Shown piece by piece: positions 1 through 6,577 of a stretch of 64,000 nt of DNA. Each line of letters starts with the position of its first letter. Positions within the stretch are counted from its first letter, which is position 1. The notes beneath the pieces are model-generated. The model saw only the letters and a list, made by a program, of their open reading frames with translations, was not told the DNA's origin and did not search any database. Source of the DNA: Streptomyces sp. L2 (GTDB lineage: Bacteria > Actinomycetota > Actinomycetes > Streptomycetales > Streptomycetaceae); assembly GCF_004124325.1 (NCBI RefSeq), contig NZ_QBDT01000001.1, forward strand, positions 3,968,001 to 4,032,000, in the 5' to 3' direction. Made by a program: the position numbers and the translations under genes.

Positions 1-612
1 ACGGCCATGCTGTCAGCGGAAACGCTAGGAGAAGACGTGCACGCTCTATGGCCCGCGCTCCGGCAGGCACGCCCTGCCCGCGCTGTCAGTCCGGAACTTG
101 TGGCTCTCTACGATCAGCGGGCGGACATCCCCGTCTCCACCTTCGTGGACATGTTGACCCAGGCCCGCAGGCACATCGACGTGTTGGTGTATGCCGCCGT
201 CTTCCTGCACGAGGCGTACCCGCGGCTCAACGACCTGCTGCGAGAGCGAGCTGCCGACGGGTGCGCCGTTCGTATCGCGATCGGCGACCCGGACAGTACG
301 AACGTCCAACAGCGTGGCGCGGAGGAGAGGTTCGGCCACGGAATCGAGTCCCGTTGCCGACTCGCCCTCATGCACTACCGCCCGCTTGCCGGGGTACCTG
401 GCATCGAGGTTCGAACCCATGCCACCACGCTCTACAACTCGATCTATCGTGCGGATGATCAGGCACTGGTCAATGCCCACGTCTGGGGCGTGAACGCCTA
501 CGGTGCTCCCGTGTGGCATCTCCGGCGCAGCGGCAAGGGCGGCATGTTCGACACCTACGCCAGCAGCTTCGACGCGGTGTGGGAGACCGCGACGCCGGTA
601 CGAGAAGGGTGA
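1..612 (+). CDS. C-terminal part of an XRE-type regulator with a DUF5919 (PLD-like) domain, partial
   Basis: The reading frame is open to the window edge, so the true start probably lies upstream and only the C-terminal ~200 residues are seen. The segment from about residue 25 (SPELVALYDQRADIPVSTF) to the end matches my knowledge of the DUF5919 region found behind an N-terminal XRE helix-turn-helix in Streptomyces regulators, which has a phospholipase-D-like fold. The conserved run HIDVLVYAAVFLHE and the tail TYASSFDAVW are visible. The HTH itself is not in the window, so DNA binding is inferred. The stop overlaps the region where the NUDIX gene starts, which suggests a co-transcribed regulator-NUDIX pair as seen on integrative elements. 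Confidence 0.6.
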   Translation, partial: TAMLSAETLGEDVHALWPALRQARPARAVSPELVALYDQRADIPVSTFVDMLTQARRHIDVLVYAAVFLHEAYPRLNDLLRERAADGCAVRIAIGDPDSTNVQQRGAEERFGHGIESRCRLALMHYRPLAGVPGIEVRTHATTLYNSIYRADDQALVNAHVWGVNAYGAPVWHLRRSGKGGMFDTYASSFDAVWETATPVREG

Positions 613-614
613 CC

Positions 615-1085
615 ATGGCGCGAACCGAATACTACGACGACCCAGCGGCACCGGAGCCGAACAGCCTGGTGGTTGCCGCGTCCGCCGTGGTCACCGACGA
701 CGAAGGGCGCGTACTCCTTCAGCGCCGCAGGGATAACGATCTGTGGGCGCTACCTGGTGGCGGCATGGAGATGACCGACTCACTCCCAGGAACGGCCGTC
801 CGCGAGGTGAAGGAAGAAACCGGTCTGGACGTAGAGATCACCGGGCTCGTAGGCACGTACACCGACCCTCGCCACGTCATCGCCTACTCGGATGGCGAGG
901 TGCGCAGGCAGTTCAACGTCTGCTTCACCGCCCGCATGGTCGGCGGCCGACTCGCGATCTCGGACGAGTCCACGGAGCTGAGGTTCGTCCAGCCTGAGGC
1001 GATCGATCAACTGCCGATGCACCATACGCAGCGGCTCCGGATCCGTCACTTCCTGGAGCACCGTGATCGGCCCTATCTCGGCTGA
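615..1085 (+). CDS. NUDIX hydrolase
   Basis: A 156-residue protein that would hydrolyse a nucleoside diphosphate linked to another moiety; the substrate cannot be told from sequence. The Nudix box is present around residues 46-68 as GGMEMTDSLPGTAVREVKEE followed by TGL; it fits G-x5-E-x7-REUxEExGU except that D replaces the first E. ATG at 615 gives the usual start MARTEYYDD. A GTG at 609 in the same frame overlaps the previous stop and is the alternative start. The gene is tightly coupled to the upstream regulator, so the two are likely one operon on the integrated element. Confidence 0.85.
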   Translation: MARTEYYDDPAAPEPNSLVVAASAVVTDDEGRVLLQRRRDNDLWALPGGGMEMTDSLPGTAVREVKEETGLDVEITGLVGTYTDPRHVIAYSDGEVRRQFNVCFTARMVGGRLAISDESTELRFVQPEAIDQLPMHHTQRLRIRHFLEHRDRPYLG

Positions 1086-1206
1086 CCTCGTAGACCGCGT
1101 CAAATGGCAACTCTGATGGAGACTCACAACTCACCTTCCAAGTCGTTGGGAGGGCACCTTGACGGCTGTTCACCTGGCAGGCACTCTGCTCAACCCGAAC
1201 TGGTAG

Positions 1207-1404
1207 GTGCCTAGCTTGGGCACTCGTGCTACTTTGAGGCGTCGTCAGTTGAGGTCAGGGGTATGTGGGGCGGGTTCGACTCCCGTAGCGCTGATCTTGG
1301 TGCTCGTTTTGGTCGCATTTGGTCTGAATTACGGAATCCAGTTCCTGAATAGAAACAAACCGGAGTCCGATAGTCCATCTTCGAACGAAAGGAGTGCATC
1401 ATGA
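1207..1404 (+). CDS. Small single-span membrane protein, function unknown
   Basis: A 65-residue frame starting at GTG 1207. A basic N-terminal stretch is followed by one hydrophobic segment at residues 27-41 (VALILVLVLVAFGLNYG) and a polar tail NRNKPESDSPSSNERSAS. The arrangement suggests a small inner-membrane protein. There is no family match that I recognise, and the start is uncertain. Its stop overlaps the ATG of the next small ORF (ATGA at 1401-1404), the classic arrangement for translational coupling. GC is lower than in the core. It could be a chance frame, but the coupling and the terminator that follows argue for a real two-gene unit. Confidence 0.4.
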   Translation: MPSLGTRATLRRRQLRSGVCGAGSTPVALILVLVLVAFGLNYGIQFLNRNKPESDSPSSNERSAS

Positions 1405-1490
1405 CACAAATCAGGATGACATTGATCGCGGGCATGCAAGTGGCCGAAGCGATCGCCACGAACAGCGTTGCCGGCGCACTCCTTACCTGA
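1401..1490 (+). CDS. 29-residue peptide ORF with strong RBS, function unknown
   Basis: ATG 1401 is preceded by GAAAGGAG at 1387-1394, one of the best ribosome-binding sites in this part of the window, and overlaps the stop of the upstream small membrane ORF. The peptide reads MTQIRMTLIAGMQVAEAIAT and then NSVAGALLT. It ends 10 bases before a strong intrinsic terminator. The peptide is mildly hydrophobic and lacks cysteines, so it is not an obvious lantibiotic. It could be a toxin-like or signalling peptide, or a leader. No family is recognised. Confidence 0.4.
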   Translation: MTQIRMTLIAGMQVAEAIATNSVAGALLT

Positions 1491-1500
1491 GCTGACGAAC

Positions 1501-1533
1501 AAGAGCCCCGCATGTGAAAGTTGCGGGGCTCTT
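1501..1533. terminator. Bidirectional intrinsic terminator
   Basis: AAGAGCCCCGCA pairs perfectly with TGCGGGGCTCTT across a 9-base loop. It is followed on the + strand by a T-rich run (GCTGTTTTTAG). It sits between the small + strand ORF pair and the converging KTSC gene, so it can serve both. Confidence 0.85.
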
Positions 1534-1561
1534 GCTGTTTTTAGTGTTGCTAATCGCCAGC

Positions 1562-1771
1562 TTAGGCAACCTTCGAGAATGAGTACCGGTCCTTGATTGT
1601 GTGAGCGAAGTAGCGGCCGTGACTAGAAGCCGACATCAGGCCACTATGGACACTTTCCGGGACGGAAAAATACCTGTAGATCCCAGAGTGGAATTCGATC
1701 TCTAGCACCATGTCTGCCGGTTCGTAGCCGACCGAGATAATGTTGGAAGAGGTAACTGGAAGTCTCTCCAT
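1562..1771 (-). CDS. KTSC domain-containing protein
   Basis: A 69-residue protein that is essentially one KTSC domain. Diagnostic features are SSNIISVGYEP near the start, the beta-rich LEIEFHSGIYRYFSVPESV, and the end SASSHGRYFAHTIKDRYSF. KTSC domains are named for their occurrence at the C-terminus of some lysyl-tRNA synthetases, and a nucleic-acid-binding role is suspected but not proven. Its ATG shares one base with the stop of the OLD-family gene (TAATG at 1769-1773 on the minus strand), so the two are probably translated together. The pair lies in lower-GC DNA within the integrated element. That suggests the KTSC protein is an accessory of the nuclease. Confidence 0.85.
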   Translation of the reverse strand: MERLPVTSSNIISVGYEPADMVLEIEFHSGIYRYFSVPESVHSGLMSASSHGRYFAHTIKDRYSFSKVA

Positions 1772-3672
1772 TACTGCCCCTGTCTCGCCATGGCTTTTGC
1801 ATTCTGGATGATCTGCTTAATAACGATCGGCGGTTCTCCACCCGCCTCGAATGCTGCTCGTGCGTAGGTGTAGGTGTTCTTCTCGCTGTACCCGATGCCG
1901 GATTGAATTAGTTCCTCGACCTTTTCTCCCCACTCAGGCCAGTCGGATTTAAGCGTCTCCTCCAGGCAGTCTGCGAATACTGCGTAGTCAGTATCTGCGT
2001 GCGTGGGGGGCAAATCTGGAATGTTCGATTGACCGAGATACATGAGAAGTCGGTGGTTCTCTGTACGCTCATTCAGTTCTGCATTGTGGATATCCCGCGG
2101 TTTCCTTCCATTCTTTTCCATTCTGACGCCAACCCCAGCATCGGCGTCAAATACTGCGAAACACGGAATTCCGAGCAGTGTAAGGATGGCATGGCTTAGG
2201 TAGATAGCTGTCTTGTGGCCGGCCTCGGCCACATGAATGCCTTCCACGGCCAACGGGGCTCCATCACGTGTTGCGGATCCTTCCAAGACGGCCTTGTCGG
2301 TTTCCCCCTCTACTAGTACAACGGCAGAGGCGAAGAGGGCTTCAGGTAGCCTGTTTAGAATTGCCGCCCCAATTTGTTTGCGAACTCGCTCCTCAGGCAC
2401 GAACCCTGACAATTTCTCGATCACGTCATCAACTCGCACATGGGCAATGGAAATTGCCCTATGGCTGGCACTGTTCCGTACGCGACTGATTCGGCGGATT
2501 TCATGGAAGTGATGCGGGTCAACGAAGATCGGATTATGGGTTGCGTATGCCACTTGGGCCATTTGGTTCGGATCTTCAGCGATCTTGCGTAGCACCTGAG
2601 AGAAGGCGCGTGCCTGTACAGGATGCTGGTACAGCTCTGGCTCCTCGATGGCCAAACAAACAGCCTTAGATCGCGATCCTTCGCCGCCGCGATCCGAAAG
2701 GAGTTTCAGTGCGGCAATAATCATGGCACGCTGGAATCCGTGCCCTTGACGCTCGACGGTTGTTTCGACAGGGCCATCGATAATGCTCACCTTGAAGGAT
2801 GCTTTGACGGGCTTGTAGGGGTTATCGACTGGCGAGACCGTCACGTTTCTGCCTGCTGAGAAAACCTCCACTGCCTTGGTTAGTTCTTTGGAGATTAGGT
2901 CCAACTGAGGAGCAAAGTTTTTGGTCGAGATACGCGCCCGTTCCAGATTCAATCGCGCATCGAGATCCGCCAGTTCGGCATCAGCGATCTTTCTATCCAC
3001 GGCGCGTTCGATGATTCGTCCAAAAATTGCGGATCGGGTGTCAGTCGATTCCTCAAGTGCGCGCAGATCTGCGCTTACGAGGATGAATTCAAATAGGCTT
3101 GCGAGCTTCCCCTTTCCGGCAAAGCCGAAGAAGTTGTTTGCCTGGATATCTGACTCTGCGAGCCTATCGGGGTGATTTCTCTCCCAAACGATCATCGCCT
3201 CTTCCACCAGTGCTTCACTGCCAGCTGACGGAAGTCCAAGGTCAGGCTGTTCCTCGCTTAGCGAATTGTAAGCTTTCCGCTTGGCGGTAGCGTTTGGCTG
3301 ACTGCGGACCGCTTCGAATGGCGGGAAGGTCATCCCTTTTCCGGTGATCTTGTCGTCACCGTTATCCCATGTGCGCCAAATGACGAGACTGTCCACGCCG
3401 TCGGGGGCGTAGTGACCTAGCTCTTCCCGATCTTGTGCCGTGAGTGAGTCAAACTCGACCTCTACACGGATGCGACTGCTCCCAGCCTCAACGCACAGGT
3501 CGTCGAGATCTAGAGACGTTCCTTTTTCGCCGTTGAAGAACCAATCGAGCGCGCGCAAGATGGTTGATTTGCCAACTCCGTTGGGGCCGATGATGGAAGT
3601 GACGCCATCAAACCGCACTTCGGCCAACTGAAGGCAGCGGAAATTCTCAATCCGCGCTCGGATCATCCTCAT
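1771..3672 (-). CDS. OLD-family ATP-dependent endonuclease (AAA ATPase plus TOPRIM)
   Basis: A 633-residue protein with an ABC/SMC-type ATPase head. The Walker A is GPNGVGKST at residues 29-37, just after the SMC-like start RARIENFRCLQ, and an ATPase C-motif region reads CLAIEEPELYQHP. The C-terminal third holds a TOPRIM nuclease domain with VVLVEGETDKAVL and the acidic FAVFDADAGVG. OLD-family proteins cut DNA and act in phage defence (GajA of Gabija, P2 Old, some retron effectors). No UvrD helicase (GajB) or reverse transcriptase is next to it; instead a KTSC protein overlaps its stop. ATG 3672 and ATG 3666 are both possible starts. The low GC for the host supports horizontal origin. Confidence 0.88.
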   Translation of the reverse strand: MRMIRARIENFRCLQLAEVRFDGVTSIIGPNGVGKSTILRALDWFFNGEKGTSLDLDDLCVEAGSSRIRVEVEFDSLTAQDREELGHYAPDGVDSLVIWRTWDNGDDKITGKGMTFPPFEAVRSQPNATAKRKAYNSLSEEQPDLGLPSAGSEALVEEAMIVWERNHPDRLAESDIQANNFFGFAGKGKLASLFEFILVSADLRALEESTDTRSAIFGRIIERAVDRKIADAELADLDARLNLERARISTKNFAPQLDLISKELTKAVEVFSAGRNVTVSPVDNPYKPVKASFKVSIIDGPVETTVERQGHGFQRAMIIAALKLLSDRGGEGSRSKAVCLAIEEPELYQHPVQARAFSQVLRKIAEDPNQMAQVAYATHNPIFVDPHHFHEIRRISRVRNSASHRAISIAHVRVDDVIEKLSGFVPEERVRKQIGAAILNRLPEALFASAVVLVEGETDKAVLEGSATRDGAPLAVEGIHVAEAGHKTAIYLSHAILTLLGIPCFAVFDADAGVGVRMEKNGRKPRDIHNAELNERTENHRLLMYLGQSNIPDLPPTHADTDYAVFADCLEETLKSDWPEWGEKVEELIQSGIGYSEKNTYTYARAAFEAGGEPPIVIKQIIQNAKAMARQGQ

Positions 3673-3795
3673 GCCAACTAATCATGGGCTGGTCTCTGGT
3701 CACAGACAACCCGTTTCTCTATATTAGTAACTTTGACCGCTTTAGTCTGACTAGTCACAAGAACTTGTGTTCTAATGTGCTGCCCGTCTGGGCGG
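3673..3795 (-). promoter_or_regulatory. AT-rich upstream region of the OLD-KTSC operon
   Basis: The DNA upstream of the OLD gene is unusually AT-rich for this genome, including the run CTATATTAGTAACTTTGAC. It also holds the short dyad ACAAG-A-ACTTGT at about 3757-3768. It is the only place for the operon promoter, but I cannot fix -10 and -35 boxes with confidence. Confidence 0.35.
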
Positions 3796-3858
3796 TAGGA
3801 GCAGACCGGGTTGTGACGTGCTCCTAACTCGGAGTCAAGCGGAGTCAAGCGGTTGACT
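3796..3858. repeat. Cluster of dyads and direct repeats flanking the att site
   Basis: Three structures lie within 63 bases. The first is an 8-bp inverted repeat, TAGGAGCA (3796-3803) with TGCTCCTA (3819-3826). The second is a tandem 10-bp repeat, GGAGTCAAGC, at 3831-3840 and 3841-3850. The third is a dyad, AGTCAA-GCGG-TTGACT, at 3843-3858. They lie about 270 bases inside the element from the tRNA fragment, where integrase or excisionase arm sites are often found. That role is inferred. Confidence 0.45.
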
Positions 3859-4122
3859 GCTCTGCATGCGATTCGGGACGGCAAGGCTGGGGCGGAGGCA
3901 GGAGCGCGGGTTGGTCTGGTGTGACGGAAGGCCGCATCCGACTCGTCCTACTCGCTGCGAGTCCGCGCCCGATGCGCGCGGCCAGGTCGAATCGCTGCTA
4001 CGCCATCGCTCGGAGGTGACGGCAGCCCTGACGGCAACGACGGCACATAGGCGCACATGATCGCCAACCTGTGCGAACGGAATGAGAGGCCGCAGGCAGT
4101 CTTCATCGTGCGCTGCCCGATC

Positions 4123-4164
4123 CTACGGATCAGAAGGTTGCAGGTTCGAATCCTGCCGAGTGCA
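4123..4164 (+). other. attR: 3' half of tRNA-Arg(ACG)
   Basis: The sequence runs from the anticodon loop CTACGGA through TCAGA, the variable loop, the T arm GCAGG-TTCGAAT-CCTGC and the acceptor strand CGAGTGC. The bases before it do not form a D arm, the 5' anticodon stem or the 5' acceptor strand, so this is not a functional tRNA. Breaking at the anticodon loop is typical of tyrosine-integrase att cores. The direction shows that the element lies to the left. Confidence 0.8.
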
Positions 4165-4172
4165 CATGGAAC

Positions 4173-4200
4173 GAAGGCCCCGGAGAGATCCGGGGCCTTC
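4173..4200 (+). terminator. Terminator of the tRNA-Arg unit
   Basis: GAAGGCCCCGG pairs with CCGGGGCCTTC across a six-base loop, nine bases after the tRNA fragment. It is presumably the original chromosomal terminator of tRNA-Arg. Confidence 0.75.
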
Positions 4201-4274
4201 GGCGTTTCAGGGTCGTACCGCAGCTGAGCACGGCAACAGCCGGTGGGCGTGAAGTGCCGCTGTAGCGTGACCGC

Positions 4275-4733
4275 ATGCGTCGACCGAGGTTCACACCCGC
4301 GCGCCGAAGGCGGGACCGGCGCCCGGCTCGCCGGGTACCGGCGAAGCCGGGGCGGTGCCGGGCGCCGCGCGTCACGGTCGCGGGGGCTGACGTGGTCCTG
4401 GTCGGCTACTTCTCTGCGAAGCGGAAGGACTTCGACACGGTGATGGCGTCGGCGGCCGGCGAGGTGGCCGCGCTCGGCGGTCGGGTCGTGGCGCGGATGG
4501 TGCAGCGACGAGGCGTCTCGGACGGCGGGGTCCAGAAGATGGGGCTGCCCTACTCCTCGCGGACACTGCTGAGCCACGGAAAGATCCGTGAGGTGATCGA
4601 GGCCTGCGATCGGACCGACGCCGACGTCGTGGTCTTCGTCGCCTCTCTGACCGGCCACCAGCGGTGCGTGCTGACCGCCACGCTGGGCCGCCCGGCCGTG
4701 AGTCTTTCCGACATCCTCTCGGAGCCGTCCTAG
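4275..4733 (+). CDS. HflX N-terminal-domain-like orphan protein
   Basis: A frame of up to 152 residues; the first ~30 are arginine-rich and may not be translated, since internal GTG codons exist near 4371 and 4392. The remainder resembles the N-terminal nucleotide-binding domain of the GTPase HflX: VVLVGYFSAKRKDFDTVMAS, then AALGGRVVARMVQRR, a glycine-poor LLSHGKIREV segment in place of the usual SGKVEEL, and ADVVVFVASLTGHQRCVL. The G domain that follows in HflX is absent. Function is unknown; ribosome or nucleotide binding is only an analogy. It is the first chromosomal gene next to attR. Confidence 0.55.
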   Translation: MRRPRFTPARRRRDRRPARRVPAKPGRCRAPRVTVAGADVVLVGYFSAKRKDFDTVMASAAGEVAALGGRVVARMVQRRGVSDGGVQKMGLPYSSRTLLSHGKIREVIEACDRTDADVVVFVASLTGHQRCVLTATLGRPAVSLSDILSEPS

Positions 4734-4820
4734 CAGGGCTCCCGGGAACCTGACGTTCCGCGATCCTCGAACGCGATGGGCTTTGCCGACCGTTGTCACA
4801 CCCGGCCGAGGGTTTGGATC

Positions 4821-5351
4821 ATGCCCTGCATGTCGTTCGTCTTCGTGGTTGTGCCCTTGGCCTTGGTCGCCCTCGCGGTGTGGACGGGGCCGGGCCTGCG
4901 CCGGGCGGCGGCCGTGCTGTGGGTTCGTGCCCGCTTCGACGCGGAGGCCTACGGGCTGCCTCCCCGGGAGCACCTCAACACGGACCGGGCCGGTCCACCC
5001 ATGCCCGCCCCCCGCGCCCGGGCGATAGCTGACGTGACCCAGGATGTCCGGGACGGTCACTGGCGGGCAGCCGCCGCTTACGCCGAGGGGGCAGGCCAGG
5101 ACTGGGACGAGCGGTGGTTTCGGCTGGAGGTCCTGCTGGGGCCGGCGGATCAGGACGATGCCTGGCTGCGTGACTGGCGCGCCGCCCGGCCGGCGGTGCG
5201 GTGCGTCGCCGTGGACGAACCACCGCCGACCGGCGGTGGCATTCGACCTGGCCCGGGCCGCTGCGGCGAAGGGGTCCCGACCGGCTCGGACGCGGCGAAC
5301 CTAGTGCGCGACGGATCTGATCTCACCGTGTGGTCGAGGGGGAGTCCCTGA
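4821..5351 (+). CDS. Membrane-anchored hypothetical protein, possibly decayed at its 3' end
   Basis: ATG 4821 has GAGGG upstream and begins with one hydrophobic segment (SFVFVVVPLALVALAVWTG), followed by a charged region with DGHWRAAAAYAEGAGQDW and DAWLRDWRAARP. After about residue 135 the composition becomes proline- and glycine-rich and loses obvious structure. A neighbouring frame reads AFDLARAAAAKG at the same place, which hints at a frameshift. I do not recognise the family. It is either a small membrane protein or the 5' part of a broken longer gene. Confidence 0.4.
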   Translation: MPCMSFVFVVVPLALVALAVWTGPGLRRAAAVLWVRARFDAEAYGLPPREHLNTDRAGPPMPAPRARAIADVTQDVRDGHWRAAAAYAEGAGQDWDERWFRLEVLLGPADQDDAWLRDWRAARPAVRCVAVDEPPPTGGGIRPGPGRCGEGVPTGSDAANLVRDGSDLTVWSRGSP

Positions 5352-5491
5352 CCCAGTTCGACAGCGGCCGCGACCGAGGTCGGCGACGCCGGTGGTGAAT
5401 CGATCCCTCTGTCTTCTTTCGAGTGAATGTGCCCTTTATGGGCGTGAGTTGGTGATCAGGCCCCTAGCTTCCGGGGCGGAGGTGATGCTCG

Positions 5492-6439
5492 ATGTACGAG
5501 CAGAACAACACGCCGTCGGGAGAAGCGACGGCACGGACGCAGGACGCGATCGACATCAACGACTTCGTGTTCGCGGCCACGGGCGCGCGAGTGCGGAGGC
5601 TGACGCTGCCGGGCGGGGAGCACTGGTTCCCGGCGGCGGACGTGGCGCGCAACCTGGGGTACGCCAACACGCGGCAGGCGTTGCAGATGCATGTGCCGAC
5701 CGCCCTGCATGGGCGCCTGAGCGAGATTGCACAGGGTGTCTGTACAACAGACACCCTGCGCAAACTTGCAGCTGGGGGAGGTTTGCAGAAGTCGATGAGG
5801 ATGGTGAACCTCGAAGGACTCATCCAACTCGTCAATGGTTGCTGCAAACCGGAATGCGAACCATTCAAGGTATGGGTCTCGGAGGTCATCTCCACCATCC
5901 AGCGCGATGGCTCCTACGCCCTCGAACCCGCCCCCGTACAGCCCGCCCCCACCGGCGGCACCGCCTACCTCATGCCCCAGCAGGTGGCCGACGCCATCGT
6001 CCGGCTGGAGGAGCGGAACATCCGGGCGGACGAGGCGCTGGCGGTGGCGCAGGGCGCGCGGGCCGAGGAGATGCGCCGCACCAACGACGTCCTCGGCCGC
6101 ATCGCCGACACGCTCGACATCATCGCGGACCGTCTTCAGCCGCCGGTCCCCCGACCCCGGTCAGGCCCCGCAGAGCCCCCGACGATCACTCCGCAGCAGC
6201 TCCTGGCCACCTGGAAGTCACGGAACCTCGTCGTCACCGATGACGTGCACGCCGTGGCCGCCTACCTCGCGCCCGCGCTCGTGCGGGGCCCGGCCCGGTG
6301 CCGGCTGGAGGACGTCGCGAGTCGGACCGGACTCACCCTGGACCGGGTGCACGACTGCGTACGCATGCTGATCAAGCGGGGTTGTATGCGACAGGTGGGC
6401 AGCGAGGGGGACGGCGTGCCGGTGTACGTGCTGCCGTGA
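5492..6439 (+). CDS. Bro-N domain protein (phage antirepressor-like)
   Basis: A 315-residue protein with GGAGGTGAT at 5478-5486 ahead of ATG 5492. Residues ~20-130 form a Bro-N domain: FVFAATGARVRRLTLPGGE, WFPAADVARNLGYANTRQAL, VNLEGLIQLV and CKPECEPFKVWVSEVISTIQ. Bro-N proteins bind DNA and act as antirepressors in phages. The C-terminal third, after a proline-rich linker, reads as a winged-helix-like segment (LEDVASRTGLTLDRVHDCVRMLIKRG). In Streptomyces such genes are stand-alone chromosomal regulators. It has its own terminator. A perfect inverted repeat lies inside the coding region. Confidence 0.8.
   Translation: MYEQNNTPSGEATARTQDAIDINDFVFAATGARVRRLTLPGGEHWFPAADVARNLGYANTRQALQMHVPTALHGRLSEIAQGVCTTDTLRKLAAGGGLQKSMRMVNLEGLIQLVNGCCKPECEPFKVWVSEVISTIQRDGSYALEPAPVQPAPTGGTAYLMPQQVADAIVRLEERNIRADEALAVAQGARAEEMRRTNDVLGRIADTLDIIADRLQPPVPRPRSGPAEPPTITPQQLLATWKSRNLVVTDDVHAVAAYLAPALVRGPARCRLEDVASRTGLTLDRVHDCVRMLIKRGCMRQVGSEGDGVPVYVLP
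5732..5758. repeat. Perfect 11-bp inverted repeat inside the Bro-N gene
   Basis: CAGGGTGTCTG and CAGACACCCTG flank TACAA. The dyad encodes part of AQGVCTTDTL. Its symmetry is better than chance codon use would be expected to give, so it may be an internal operator or an mRNA hairpin. Confidence 0.6.
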
Positions 6440-6470
6440 GCCGTCGTAGGAGCTGAACGACACTGTGAGG

Positions 6471-6511
6471 AAGGCCCGAAGTCGCAAATCTAAGTTGCGG
6501 CTTCGGGCCTT
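6471..6511 (+). terminator. Terminator of the Bro-N gene
   Basis: AAGGCCCGAAG and CTTCGGGCCTT pair. The inner arms CGCAA and TTGCG extend the stem. It lies 31 bases after the stop. Confidence 0.85.
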
Positions 6512-6577
6512 CTCGTACCGTACCGGGTCCGGCGGGCGAAAGGGCGTTGTCAGTGGGGAGCTTTACCCTCGCGAGTG

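Larger units (their letters stand above)
1..4164. mobile_element. Right-hand end of an integrative element inserted in tRNA-Arg(ACG)
   Basis: The boundary is inferred from a 3' half of tRNA-Arg(ACG) at 4123-4164 followed by a typical tRNA terminator, with no matching 5' half. That is what integration into a tRNA 3' end leaves at the attR side. The complete tRNA and the integrase would lie upstream of the window. Contents visible here are a truncated DUF5919-type regulator, a NUDIX hydrolase, two tiny coupled ORFs and an OLD/KTSC pair. Base composition at about 1.2-3.9 kb is clearly lower in GC than the core, which supports transfer. Regulator-NUDIX pairs are common on AICEs, but the element class cannot be proven from this end alone. 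Confidence 0.7.

Noticed and set aside
1262..1290. T-arm-like motif (GGGTTCGACTCCCG) suggesting a tRNA
   Set aside because: No acceptor, D or anticodon arm can be built around it.
1771..3672. A Gabija system
   Set aside because: The OLD protein resembles GajA in architecture, but no UvrD-like GajB is adjacent; the neighbour is a KTSC protein.
4123..4164. A functional tRNA-Arg
   Set aside because: No D arm, 5' acceptor strand or 5' anticodon stem precedes it; it is only the 3' half and is better explained as an att site.
3948..5060. Long minus-strand ORF across the tRNA-Arg fragment
   Set aside because: It contains the translation typical of a reversed tRNA and overlaps the HflX-like gene; an artefact.
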